From NCBI RefSeq assembly GCF_943734655.1, contig NC_071354.1:1523001-1587000 (forward strand): a stretch of 64,000 bases of DNA. The letters run 5' to 3'. Positions within the stretch are counted from its first letter, which is position 1. The number at the start of each line of letters is the position of its first letter. Below the pieces are notes generated by a model, which was given only the letters and a program-made list of their open reading frames with translations, searched no databases and was not told the DNA's origin. Below are positions 1-11,643 of this stretch, one piece after another. A program made the position numbers and the translations under genes. This DNA is from Sabethes cyaneus. Taxonomy: Eukaryota; Arthropoda; Insecta; Diptera; Culicidae.

Positions 1-980
1 GTAAGCCACCATAATAGGCATAACTAATATCTGTTATGGCATCAAAGAAGAGCGATGGAAATCACGACCGACATGCCATTTAGAGAAGCGCACACCACGG
101 CGGGCAGGCAGACAGACAAACCGCGGGACCTGAGAGAGTGAGACCTTCTCGACCCCAGAGCAGACTTCACCTCACCTACCGTGGCGCGGCAGATGGGACT
201 CCCCGCAAGTAAGTAGGCCCATGTGATACTGCTGGGAGGACACGGATTGGTAAGGAGTGATGATGAGGGTGCGGTGCACCCAGCACGGATAGACAATCGA
301 TAAATTCGTTACAGCCGATTATCGGGCATGCATGCTGTTCGGCATGTTTTCGGCCCATCGCTTGTTTGTTTGTTTGCTGATCGCGTTCGATAGGCAAAAA
401 CGAGGCGCTGTGTGTTCTAGTTTGTAGGCCAAATTGTCGGGAGCGATGAAAAGTCACCAAGCTAGATGGAACCGTCGCCGGTGTGCGACCGACCTTTGCG
501 GTTCGTTTTTTTCTGCTACCTAGGATTTGGGTTGCAAACCTCTTGGGTTGGGGTGAGTTTGTGTTTGCTTGTGAACTATGGTGCTGCATTCCACGGGTGT
601 GATTTTCCCATCTTTTGTGGTCCTGGTTTATCCGAAGCACGACACACCGAATCGAGAAGAAAGAGACATAATATAATAATGAAAATCTTTGACTTGAAAA
701 AATAATCAGATAGAAACTACTTTGCGGAAAGATGTCGTATAAACTTGAGTCCTCTAATAGACGGAAACCCAAAAGGAAAATAGGTTGGGACCTAATTAGT
801 GGGTGGTTCGAGAAGAATATTTGATTTGAATATTTGATGGGCCAGAGTCGGACAATAAGACGTAAACCATCAAAACTTTGAAGGTTAAGCAAAATTAAGG
901 GCAATAGGAATAGGAGTAACAATTACAATGGTTTTTCAATATATCAAAACTAACCTTTTTATGGGTTTGAAATGGGGAAG
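1..980. other. no supported gene
   Basis: I see no recognisable gene or mobile element. The minus strand carries a 248-codon open frame (176-922), but it opens on TTG rather than ATG, has a low-complexity Leu/Phe-rich beginning and a Ser/His/Pro-rich remainder, and matches no family I know. A short (TGTT)n run lies near 363-378. Confidence 0.5.
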
Positions 981-999
981 GCAAACAAGAAAGCGACCA

Positions 1000-1165
1000 A
1001 TATAGCTCTTGCCATCTCAAGCCCCTACCTAGCGCCTCCACGCGGTCATACCCGGTAATGCTCTATTGAGTAGCTAAGCTAGGAGGTGCGATGCTGCGTG
1101 GTTCCCGGCCTGATTTCAAAACTGCGATTTTGGGCAGACGGCTGAGCCACACGGCCAGGTAAGCC
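1000..1165. repeat. possible tRNA-like / SINE-like fragment
   Basis: The minus strand has a good Pol III A-box-like string at 1137-1149 (TGGCTCAGCCGTC). A weak B-box-like string follows at about 1109-1122, but the gap is only about 13 nt, too short for a normal tRNA promoter. The plus strand also has an A-box-like TAGCTAAGCTAGG at 1071-1083. This may be a decayed tRNA-derived SINE head or chance. No cloverleaf can be folded convincingly. Confidence 0.22.
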
Positions 1166-1169
1166 TAAT

Positions 1170-4100
1170 ATGTTATTCTAATGATTTGTTTCGTTTTAGC
1201 TCATTAAGCACCTCCTACTGTTCAGTGAAAACTTTGGCCGTGACAAGTTTAAAACATGCACATGAATATCAGACGAAAAAATTAAATTAGTTATTGGATA
1301 TTAGCTACATTGATGTAAACGAAAATGACGCAATTATATTTCATTCGACGGATTTGCTGGTGAGATTGTTCTATTTTTCCTATATATGCTCCATTCCATT
1401 TTATTTTTAATATTTTATTCAGAATCATATATTACTGGGTACAAGAACACCTATGAAGATTGCGTGAGTTTTTGCGCATCCTCTTAAAGTAGGTGTCCAC
1501 TAGCGTACCCATTTCTACAATCGTAAGGACATGGCCAGGTGTATGGTGTATTTACGGGTACACCGTATCAGCCACCCATGGTGTCTATGCTATGCTATCG
1601 AAACTAACCTTTTCATTGCTTTAGACTCCAAGCATTTAACTGTAATATACAGTTTAAAAAGCTATTGATTAAGTAATTAATACTTAAAGCTTACGTTAAA
1701 GAGCATAAGATATTGAAGAGAAACTGAAATTCAGTGTTTTATTGCTTTCTTATAATGGTATTTATGACTAATTTTGGGGACTGTTTGTTTTTTGTGCTGC
1801 CAGCAATGCTTTATAAAATAGGTGATATATCTTATATATAAAAGTTAATATACGTTTGTGTGCACCACCATAACTCCGCCTTGTTTGACTTGCATTATGC
1901 GAATTGCCGGAACGATAACAGATGTACTGGTGGCTGGCAGATGAAACAGGGTAAACGCCTGACAAGACGGGAGGTCCAAATCTAAATATGTAAGTGTCAA
2001 TGTGTATCATTTTATTTGCCAATCACGGGTACTTAGCTAGGGTACACTGATTGGAAACTATTAGACAAATATTGACAAATAGAAAGAGAACAGATATATT
2101 TATAATTTTTATTTTAATCAAAAATATAATTTTATAGAACAAATTGTCTTTGATTTTTTTTCCAGTGAAAATTTATTTTCACTGCACTACAACTTAAGTT
2201 ACAACTCTGCAAAATAGATGACATATTCGTCTCTAAAACTGTTGATACTTAATTCTAGTACGAGATGGAAAAATAGAATAAATACCAATATTTGCAAAAC
2301 TGCTCGTTTCCAGTTTTCCGCTGAACAAATTTGTAAAAACTTTGTATCGACTCGGTTACTCGGAACTTGAGAGCATAAGCTGACTCTACTGCAATTGCAA
2401 GTTTCGATCTGCTGATGTTATTTTTAGGAACTGTGGTGACTGCTGTTAGCAATTGGCACTGCTGTGTTGGCTGCAGTCCTATAGCAAAAATACGCATGTT
2501 GAACCTGACATGCTGAGAAATCTCATGCGGAAATATTCTGGCGAAAGCAATCGCTATGGTAGCATCGGATGGTAATGCTAGAATATCCAACGTAGTCTGG
2601 TAGCATACTGTGTGTTTTGAAATTTCACGAGAACAGCAACAAACATGCCACGAACGGCCTGGAATCAATTTTATGCTAGAAGTCGTTTTTGGTTCAGCGT
2701 TAGGTGAGTTGCTTGGGCTAAGGCGAAACCCTTTGGTTGATCTAATCGAGTAATTTTATTTTTTCCTTGGTTATGTCCCAAAAAATACAGCCATATTTGT
2801 TTTATATTTGTAACATAGAACATTAATTTGTTAATATTGAATCAGTCTAACGGCAGCATATCTGACATGGTTATAGGAAAACATTTACACAAGTGTGTCA
2901 TGCATGTTTGTTTTTCACATCAGAGGAAGTTTTGATGTCGTATTAGCTGATTTCACGTGACATGGCAAGGAAAAAATGCAATTTGTGGCAATTTGCACGC
3001 TGTTAAAATGCGGTTTTCGACGAACGATAACATTTCCGGCACAATCGCAGATGCTCGAAACACCAAATTTTGAATTTCGACAGAACATTCTTGACGAAAC
3101 ACTTTAAAATAAAAATTCAAAAACCAAAAAAAGAAAACCTTGCTTAGTACGATTGTATCAACATCAAAGTAAATAATTGAGCAACATTTTCTGAACGGAG
3201 GAGTGATACCCTTCATAATTTTCTGAACATTGTTAACATACCTCATCATATTGTCCCAAAAGTTCCTGCGGAACTGCGTCAGCTGAAACTCTCACCTCAA
3301 ATTCCTTTTCCACCGTGTTTTCTCCTTCTGACGGTAAATCGCAGCATCGCACCGCGCGTATTCCAAAGCCGGTAGTTTGTCATAAAAGATACTCACCTCC
3401 CACTGATCTCGTAAGCGATAAAAAGTGCTCCCATGGAGGCAGTACGCCACTTCCGGAACTGCAACCATAACTATTCAGCGGTGCAGCAGCACAGCTGAAC
3501 ACAAAGTTGTACCAACCTCCGGCAACAAACAGAGGTACCCGTGCTGCAATGTCACAGAACAGGTTCCGTTGTTTGCCGACGATAAAAGTTTAATGCTTTC
3601 AGCAGCATCCCAAAGTGTGCGTTTTGGCATGCCCGCGATTGACGCTGCTTCTTCACTGCAACACTGAACTACTGCCGGGTTAGGCAAAGTTTTAGTCAGG
3701 GGAGTGTTATTATTATCAGCGTAATGCTTCATTTGGGAATTATGACGGCACATGTCATAACAGCATGTAGAGAGGAAGCCGGTGCAAGCTGGCGGGATAA
3801 CTGCGCAGAGCGAAACTCAATCGCATGCAAGGACAGAATGGTCGGTCTCAAGTTACGGGAAACTTTGTGATAAATACTTTATGATTTTTAGAGTGCTCTT
3901 TGTTTGGATGACACAGAAATGGGGTAGAGGTTTTTTTTTGCAGTGAACCAGAGGGACTATCTAATTGAAAGTAAATAAAATTCCGGAAGGGTTATACGAA
4001 AGTTGAATTTGAAGACATAAAATATGCATATATTTCAAGGGTGTTATTTAAGTCCCCAATAAGAAAGTAAAAACAAACTTGACCAGTATATTCTGTAAAA

Positions 4101-7100
4101 AAAATGAATAAAATTAAAAGTTCGAAATATATAAGACTAAAACACTGAACAACGGAATCAGAAATTAGATTTTTGTTATAAATCCCATGCTATACTGGCA
4201 ATAGCTAATGTTATCCATTATCCAACAAACCCTGAACATGATCGACCCTTAAGTTTTCGATATCATTCGATTAACTCTCAGTTTAGCATTCCATTATCCT
4301 CAATCATCAACTCAGCATGTTGGCTCCCATAGAGTTATGTTCACTGCGCCACCCCGCCATCAGCTGGCAATCTGAAAATATCCATTTTGATTTAATTTGA
4401 TTAGAACGGTGCCTTTAAAAGCAATGCAAGAATAAATTGATTCGCCGTCACAGACCCGTTCCCAAAGTGGGTGCTTTTCTCGCACCCAAGCTAATTGACT
4501 CTAATTTGCAGGGCAAACAATTTAAGTGGGTCCATGGGGCAAGCAGTAGTGCTAGCTCATGGCCATCGTTCGTAGTGCGATTCCGATTAGCTCGTTTTGA
4601 TTGGGTCCGCGATCGATCGGGTCGCTGTCGACCGCAGGCAACATCTGCATATGCGAGTCCACGTTCTGCTGGACTACGGTAGTGTGGCGCCCAGAAGTGG
4701 GTCTGATTTTCGAGTGGCCGCTCCGCTTCTCCATTGTGACCGATTCGGGTGAAGGTTGATTGAAGTTGTCTGATATGAGTTCTGGCTGCACTTGGCTAGT
4801 TGGACCACCATCTACCGGTACAATTTGTCAATGTCAAGCCACTTTTCAGAATGATGTCTAAATCCATTATCACGTTGATTCGGTCTTGGATCGCCTGGAC
4901 AAGCTGCTGTTGCTGTCGGTTTGTGATTGACAAGTAAGGGTGCGAACCACCGGCAAACAGTACAGATGGCATAAATTGGCACTATGTATGCTTACATATC
5001 AACCAACGATACCTGACATTGTTATATAGAGGTAGATATGCCGAAATACATTGATGAAGTAAATTGAGATGTTGTTTCGTGGAAATGATAAAATTGGCAA
5101 GTCTTATTAAGCTCTGTGAAAGATTGTGTTAGAGCAATCGAAATTTAAAAATGCAACGCAGTTGATTTACAATTTAAGCATGAATTAATTAATCACTGAT
5201 TTTTGCTTCCTAGAAAAATATAGTCGTGCAATTTATTATAAATAGTATCAATAATCAAACTAGTTTCCATCATAGCAACAAAAGATCTCAGACATGATAG
5301 CTTCATAACACTGTGGTTTTCCAGCCATCTAGGAGCAAAACGATGAATTATGTTGCCACCACAATGCAGTTGCCGGAATCATGCAAAAGTGGTCACTGCT
5401 ACGGGTTGCATCTTAGCTGAATTCAAACACGGCACTGGCACGGATTTCCCTCGTCGGTGGCAGCTCCTGAAACCGCAAAGTATTTACCTCGTAGACATGC
5501 ACAAACACACACAGACACACAACTTGAGAAAACGTCTTCAGAGCCTGGATTTCGTCAGATACCATAACTCCCTACAGCCGCACGGCACTGTTGTTAGCTG
5601 TCTTATTACGATAGCAAGTGGAACACAAAACCGCGCCAAGTTGACTCCAACCTTGCTGGCCTGGGAATGATAAATAGCATCGTAGAACGCGCTTTGCTTA
5701 ATTTTCACCTCCTCCTATTTTGCGGTTACCTTTCGAGAGCATTCAAGAAAACATATTGCACCGCAACGTTCCCGATTCCACGAGGTGGATCAGACGCTCC
5801 TTGGTTTCAAACGTTGGCGAACAATTCGTCGGGTCGGGGTACTCTGCTCAACGGAGGTGGTCGCAATTGCAGCCTGTCGGATCGCACCAGGACCCCCGGA
5901 GAAAGGTGAAGCTGCTGCCAACCACTAAACATGAGCACTGTTCCGTGCGGCATAAACAAATACATAAAATTCACTTTTTTGCGCACAAGCTAGAGCGTAG
6001 ATTTATAGCGATACCGAAAGAAGCAGCAGCAGCACGGGCTTGAAGCGTTTTGTGCAAATTGTTATTTTCGCCAAACATTTACTTTGAAAAGAGTGGCTAG
6101 ACGTCGTCATTCACCACCGCCTGTTCGGCAATGGGGAAGATAAACCACGACGAAAGCAGAGAAGCGCAGGAAAAAATGATGAATGTTTACAAATTATGTG
6201 TAGAAGGGGCTGCTTTTTGTTTTTGCTCTTCGATCTCAAAGTATTTTTTTTACGAGGATAAAGTTCGCTATGCAGTGTCGGATTTCCCCAGAGACCACAC
6301 AGGATGAAATCGATGTGTTTCGTATCGAAAGGCTTTTACGTTTTGGAATTTCGTCCGATACCGAGCTTCGTTGGATTTCTGGATGAGGCATTTGCCTTTA
6401 AGTCAAGCTAGTTATAAAGGAATTATATCAGTTATAACAAGATTTCAAGTAATTTATTTTTATCAGAATTTTTCAACCACCATCTATCCTCGTTACGGAA
6501 TTTCTGATATCACCAGAAACAAAGCCCTTTTTCCGTAGGACGTCCCTTTTCCCTTGTTGGCTTTCAACTTTTGTTCTCTAGCCACTTCTGCTTAAGTTTT
6601 TTTTCGCAAATCACTATAATGAAGAAAATATAAAGCGTTTTTTCCTTATTAGGACCTCCCCTTATCAGTGGCATCCCCACCGTTTTTCCGGCTCCCTGTC
6701 ATGCCTCTCAGTTACTTGCACATATGCTATCGGTCTGGAAATACGCATTATGTAAGAGAAATAAAGCCTGTGTTCTTTATATATTTGGACTTAAAATATT
6801 TTAAAGATTAAGACCTGTTATTAGAGACTCTCCCTGCTGTTTGTCAACTCCCCCTATAGTAATCAGTGCGGCAAAGCCCGAATTTTTGTGTAACTTTCTC
6901 ACACTCGCGTTCTCGTTCTACTGCGATCAGTTTCTGCGAATGTGTCTTTAGCTATCAACCACGGTCGTCGCTCTCGCTTGTCATTGCAACCCAGAAATTG
7001 ATGCCGCACTGCTTGTGAGAGCCCACACTCTTACACGCATGTGTAAGCAAGAGCATAGGACGAAGAAGAAAAACTTAAGTAAAATAAAATCTGTATCCAT

Positions 7101-7385
7101 TATTTGCTAGTGTACCGTTCACGCTCACGAGCTGTTGACTCCATAACCGGGTCATGAGAAAGACGCCTGTGCGCTAGCGTGTGTGTAGGTAGCAGAACGT
7201 ATGCACTAAAAACCAGCAGTTGTTTGTTATTGTAATAAGCGTTAAGGGCTATTCTTCTCACACTCAATCACGTAAAAGTGGGCATCGTTTGCTTCTAGTG
7301 AGATTTACAATATGTCACGAAATATGTATGCCAAGTTTCATAAAAAAAACTCTTAGACGTTTCGGACTTAGTTTTCAGTTTTCTG
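1170..7385. other. unique-looking AT-rich DNA, no supported gene
   Basis: Open frames here are short, mostly lack an ATG, overlap on opposite strands and show no recognisable domain. A small hairpin sits at 7030-7047 (arms CTTACAC/GTGTAAG, loop GCAT, stem extendable with one bulge). Around 3290-3400 the minus strand has two GTGAG donor-like sites next to a short open stretch, but no exon could be defended. No transposon ends were found. Confidence 0.45.
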
Positions 7386-7390
7386 TTTTT

Positions 7391-7635
7391 CATTTTTCAT
7401 TTTTCATTTTTCATTTTTCATTTTTCATTTTTCATTTTTCATTTTTCATTTTTCATTTTTCATTTTTCATTTTTCATTTTTCATTTTTCATTTTTCATTT
7501 TTCATTTTTCATTTTTCATTTTTCATTTTTCATTTTTCATTTTTCATTTTTCATTTTTCATTTTTCATTTTTCATTTTTCATTTTTCATTTTTCATTTTT
7601 CATTTTTCATTTTTCATTTTTCATTTTTCATTTTT
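7391..7635. repeat. (CATTTTT)n heptanucleotide satellite, 35 perfect units
   Basis: This is a 7-bp unit repeated 35 times with no substitution, bounded by imperfect copies (TGTTTTT on the left, CATTT then CATGATA on the right). Because 7 is not a multiple of 3, every plus frame reads the same 7-residue cycle of Phe, His, Ser and Ile and stays open. That explains the 141-codon open frame across it, which is not a gene. The minus strand meets TGA in every 21-nt cycle. Confidence 0.97.
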
Positions 7636-7649
7636 CATTTCATGATACT

Positions 7650-10600
7650 TATACAATAGTTATTTGTTCTCCTAAGACCATAAATTGATGTTGAATATGA
7701 ATTAATTAATGTTGAATGTAAATTGATTTCATATTTATCAGAGGTCTGCGCTACTCAATCCAATAACCGGGACACACCCAAGCCCTTGCGCAAGCAGTAC
7801 CTAGATAGAACTCGATAAAGAAAACTAGACAAGCTTAGAGCAGTCAGCTTTATGACGAAGAAAAAAAATCAATGGTACATACTTCAATTGGGCTTTCACG
7901 ACCATTCGAGTCGAATCATAGCCGTAAACAGTTTGTTGCAGTGTGCGAGAAAAATCCTTCATCACGTGCGCCTTTCATAACGTTAAGTAAGAGGCCTATT
8001 TCCTACGAGTATGATCTACTTTCACTTTCTGATCAATTCAATATCGTATAACAAACGTCGATGACCTGCACGGCTCATCCGATATGGAACAAAGTTACAT
8101 GAAACCAGTTGAGTTATCCAAAATGCTCGAAGGATGAACCAACATCCCATCAACTGTCATCGGCTCAGCCCATATAATCCCTAATTCATAATAGGTAATC
8201 CCCCATTGGGCGCAAGACATTCTCGTTTACCCGGTTTCTTAAGCATGATCAGCCGTGATTACAACATGGCTGAATGACGGCTTGGTGCAGGTCGTGATCC
8301 AACTTTTTCCTGCCTTTCCCGTCACGGGTGGAATCTCTCCAGTGTGTCCACAGATGTGGGAACGAAACCATAACGATGTTGTAGACGACGACAATTTCAC
8401 AGTTTGCCGAGTTCGGTTAAGGTTGCACCGTACAGTGGAACAAGTTTGATTTTATTTCAACTCATTGACTTGTAGTTCGTGCTGATGGTCAAATTGTGCA
8501 CCATTTTACAGTACGCATTTGTAGTGTTACGGCAAACAAAGTTGTGTCAGATCCTACTGTGACTTATTTGGATCACCCACTGACTTTCGCTACTACCCAG
8601 TCGACAGGGTTGCGATAGCAATCGTGTACATTAAATTCCGCTAGTTCGACTAACTTACTACATATTTTGTTCAGTCTACTGCAAAAGACCATTGAGGTTT
8701 ATAGGTTGAAACAGGTTGGGTGTTAAGTTTTAACCAACCATAAAAGTACAGGTGCTGAATTCGTTTCCTTTATCTCGATCCATCAACCGGCAGCAGTTTG
8801 TTTTACAATAAGGCGGTGTGGTGTCTAATTTTCGGCCTAGTTCACCAGTAGTGCTATCATTCACGACCAACAGCAACTTTGTGTATATTTTTGATACACG
8901 CGATTAAATTGCAAGAATCGTCCTCATCCACCGTGGAAGCGTATACGGCGGTGCTTGCCCAGGTCACGGCAAAACAGCTGCTATCGCGGTGTAATTAAGC
9001 TAATGAATTCATACCGTCTTCACTCCCACCGGCAAATCGTACCGGATGGTCCTAGTTTTCGAAATCGTTGTTATCGATAAAAAGCTCGAAAAAAGCGATG
9101 TCACGGGACACCACCATAGTCCGACACAAAGTGGCATCTTGACGAAAGAGGATCGTGTAGCACTTTACAAGAAAAAAAAACGACAACCGACGAAATGATT
9201 TCGATGGTGATGATTATTCAACAAGGTAGAGAGTAGATGTGGTCTCGGTTAGTTTATGATGCCGCTTTGCTTCAAAGGGCGCTGTGGCAATGACGGGAAA
9301 GAAAGTTCTGCTGAACTTTGGCAGTGGAACAGTTAAATACACCGCAGGAAGTTTCGCGTTGTTTATTTTTTAGTTTTATCACCTATTCTAAACAACAGTT
9401 TACAAAGTTTGATTAGTTCTGAATAATTTAAGAGAAATATATCTGTTTAGTATGATTGTTGTAACTGATAATAGTTAAAGAAACAAGTTATGCCTTTTAT
9501 GTAAATTTAATTCTTTTCAAGTTTTTAAACTTGTGAATTGAATATTTTTCGTAGTTTGGTATCAGACTTTAGAAAAAAATTACATGTGTCGAAAAAAACC
9601 GTTGCTTGGATGCAAGTTTCCAGGTGAATAACTAAAAACTCGGCAGGTCACGATCTCATATCATTGATTGAGCGCAAAAAAAAAGCATTTCGAGATAGGT
9701 ATCCGATAATCCTCCTGGATCCAATATTTTTCGCACCAATATAGTGAAATGTATCACTTTTCAGGAAATCGGGAAAAAGCACCAAACCGAACAACCATAA
9801 AACGCCAATCATTAATTGGATTCCCGCCCGCAATGGGATTACGGTTGTTGATTAAAAATTCTCCACCTTCGCTTTGGTCAGTGTGTTGGTCGGTTCGGAT
9901 GGTTCATTCATCGGTAAATCCGCCAAAAAAACGACCTCCGGAGGATGATGGACTTTATCTTGTTGCATATTTTTTTCCTTCCTGGGAAAATGGGTGGCGA
10001 ATCGGTCAGCATGTGCAAGTGTGCATTGGGTTGTGAAACGATTTCGGATTGAACCAGTCAGTGGAAGCGGCAACAGCAGAACCACCATGACATGAGTAAA
10101 AAAGATCGTAACTGAATGAAACCAGCTAAAGATCAAATAATCTCACAAAAATGCATTCTCCCGGATGGTGCTGCTCGTCGATGTTTGTGCATGGCAACTC
10201 ATATTCCGGGATGTACTATGTTGAACATTGCATCACCAGGACGAACTCAGTTCCTATCGCGACACTCTGCCGGACAGACTCGGATGCATATTGGCATGCA
10301 TGCGGGTCTGATGCCGGGTGTCTGTAATTTTGAAGAATAACTTAGAGGAATCAGTATCGCAGCCCGAAGTAAGTGACACCTCAACGTACTCGGAACTCGA
10401 GAGGATCGAAATTTATTCACGCCTGACTGCATTGGACACGGTAGACCGAAATTGCGCAAAGCCAACCAATATCGGAACGGACAGCTTTGCGTCCTGTGCT
10501 GTGCCTCTTGATACAATCATACAAACTGTCACAAAGCCGAACTCTGTGACTACCACTATCGAAAATGACATGGGTGTTCCGATGGGCAAAATAGAAGCTC

Positions 10601-11600
10601 GAAAAACTGATAAGGAGCAACGGTGAAATGAACCACGGCGCTCAAAATGTACCTGACAGGAAATATCATCTGCTCATCTGCGCACCTATTTTGTTGATCT
10701 TACATTTAAATGCATGCTTACATTTGCTGCATTCCAAATTGAACGTAAGTGTATTTGCCTTAATCTACAAGAGATATGTGCCTGATAGTGCATGGAGATA
10801 GGAAATTGTATGATTTATTGGATAGTTTGATCCTTTTGAATTAGTATGTACAACGTGGTAAAAATTATTGGGAATTACAAGTGGACACACAATCGACTAT
10901 ACTTTTAAATAATCACTGAGGGCAGCTCCCCGGGGTGATCACCACAATTCAGCTTTATTTGTTTTTCTAGGTTTGTTTGCTCTAGTATTATCCTTTAGTT
11001 GGATCCGAACTAAGCGAAAGCGAATAAGAACGGTTCACAGTTATTTGCGAGTAGACCGAAAGTCGCGGGAAATGGTTTTAATGATTTTCCACGAAAATAC
11101 ATTTTCTGGAAATATATTTACTGGATTTTCACTAAACAATAACGTTCACTTTTATGATTTTTTTCCCACAGTGCTATGAAGTGTTAATAAAGCCATTTTC
11201 AAGTTTCGGAATTACTTTGAAGTTTCGAATAATCTCAGAAGTGAAATACCACATTAGTCGACATAACAATGCAATATTATGAAACAAATAACTAACAAAT
11301 TCTAGTAGAATTTTCTGGCGAACATTTTAAGCATATTTATTTGAAAATGAAATTGAGATGGAATGACCTTTATACTTAGTTTAATTTGATGCTTTTTACT
11401 TCAGCTCGCTTGCTTGTCAGTGCCACTCGATCATTAGTTTGAAGTGTAGTAATAAATCGCAATTTTTTAAGAATAGTGCCATGTAGAGTAAAAAACTAAA
11501 AAGTAAATGTTTAAAAGCAGAAAAATTAAATAAAATTTACCTATAGGTTGCCAAATCGGGATAAAAAGCTGACAAAATGTGGAACTGATAAAACCGTTAC
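7650..11600. other. no supported gene
   Basis: I see only short overlapping open frames without recognisable domains. A 102-codon plus-strand frame at 10318-10626 has an unremarkable acidic/Thr-rich composition and an overlapping antisense frame. I see no mobile-element ends in this stretch. Confidence 0.45.
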
Positions 11601-11629
11601 TTTTTGAAACGGAAGTTTTTACAATTGAC

Positions 11630-11643
11630 GGAGGGTCTACCGT
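11630..11643. repeat. 14-bp target-site duplication, left copy
   Basis: GGAGGGTCTACCGT occurs here and again at 14279-14292, immediately flanking the RTE element. Bases outside the shared 14 differ on both sides, as expected for a target duplication made at retrotransposon insertion. Confidence 0.8.

Noticed and set aside
176..922. 248-codon minus-strand frame, the longest outside repeats and transposons
   Set aside because: It opens on TTG, has no recognisable domain, and its first ATG leaves only about 138 codons of Ser/His/Pro-rich sequence.
3290..3420. Possible minus-strand exon between two GTGAG donor-like sites
   Set aside because: No acceptor, consistent frame or recognisable product could be defined.
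7220..7645. 141-codon Phe/His/Ser-rich frame
   Set aside because: It is the translation of the CATTTTT satellite plus a short unrelated lead-in.
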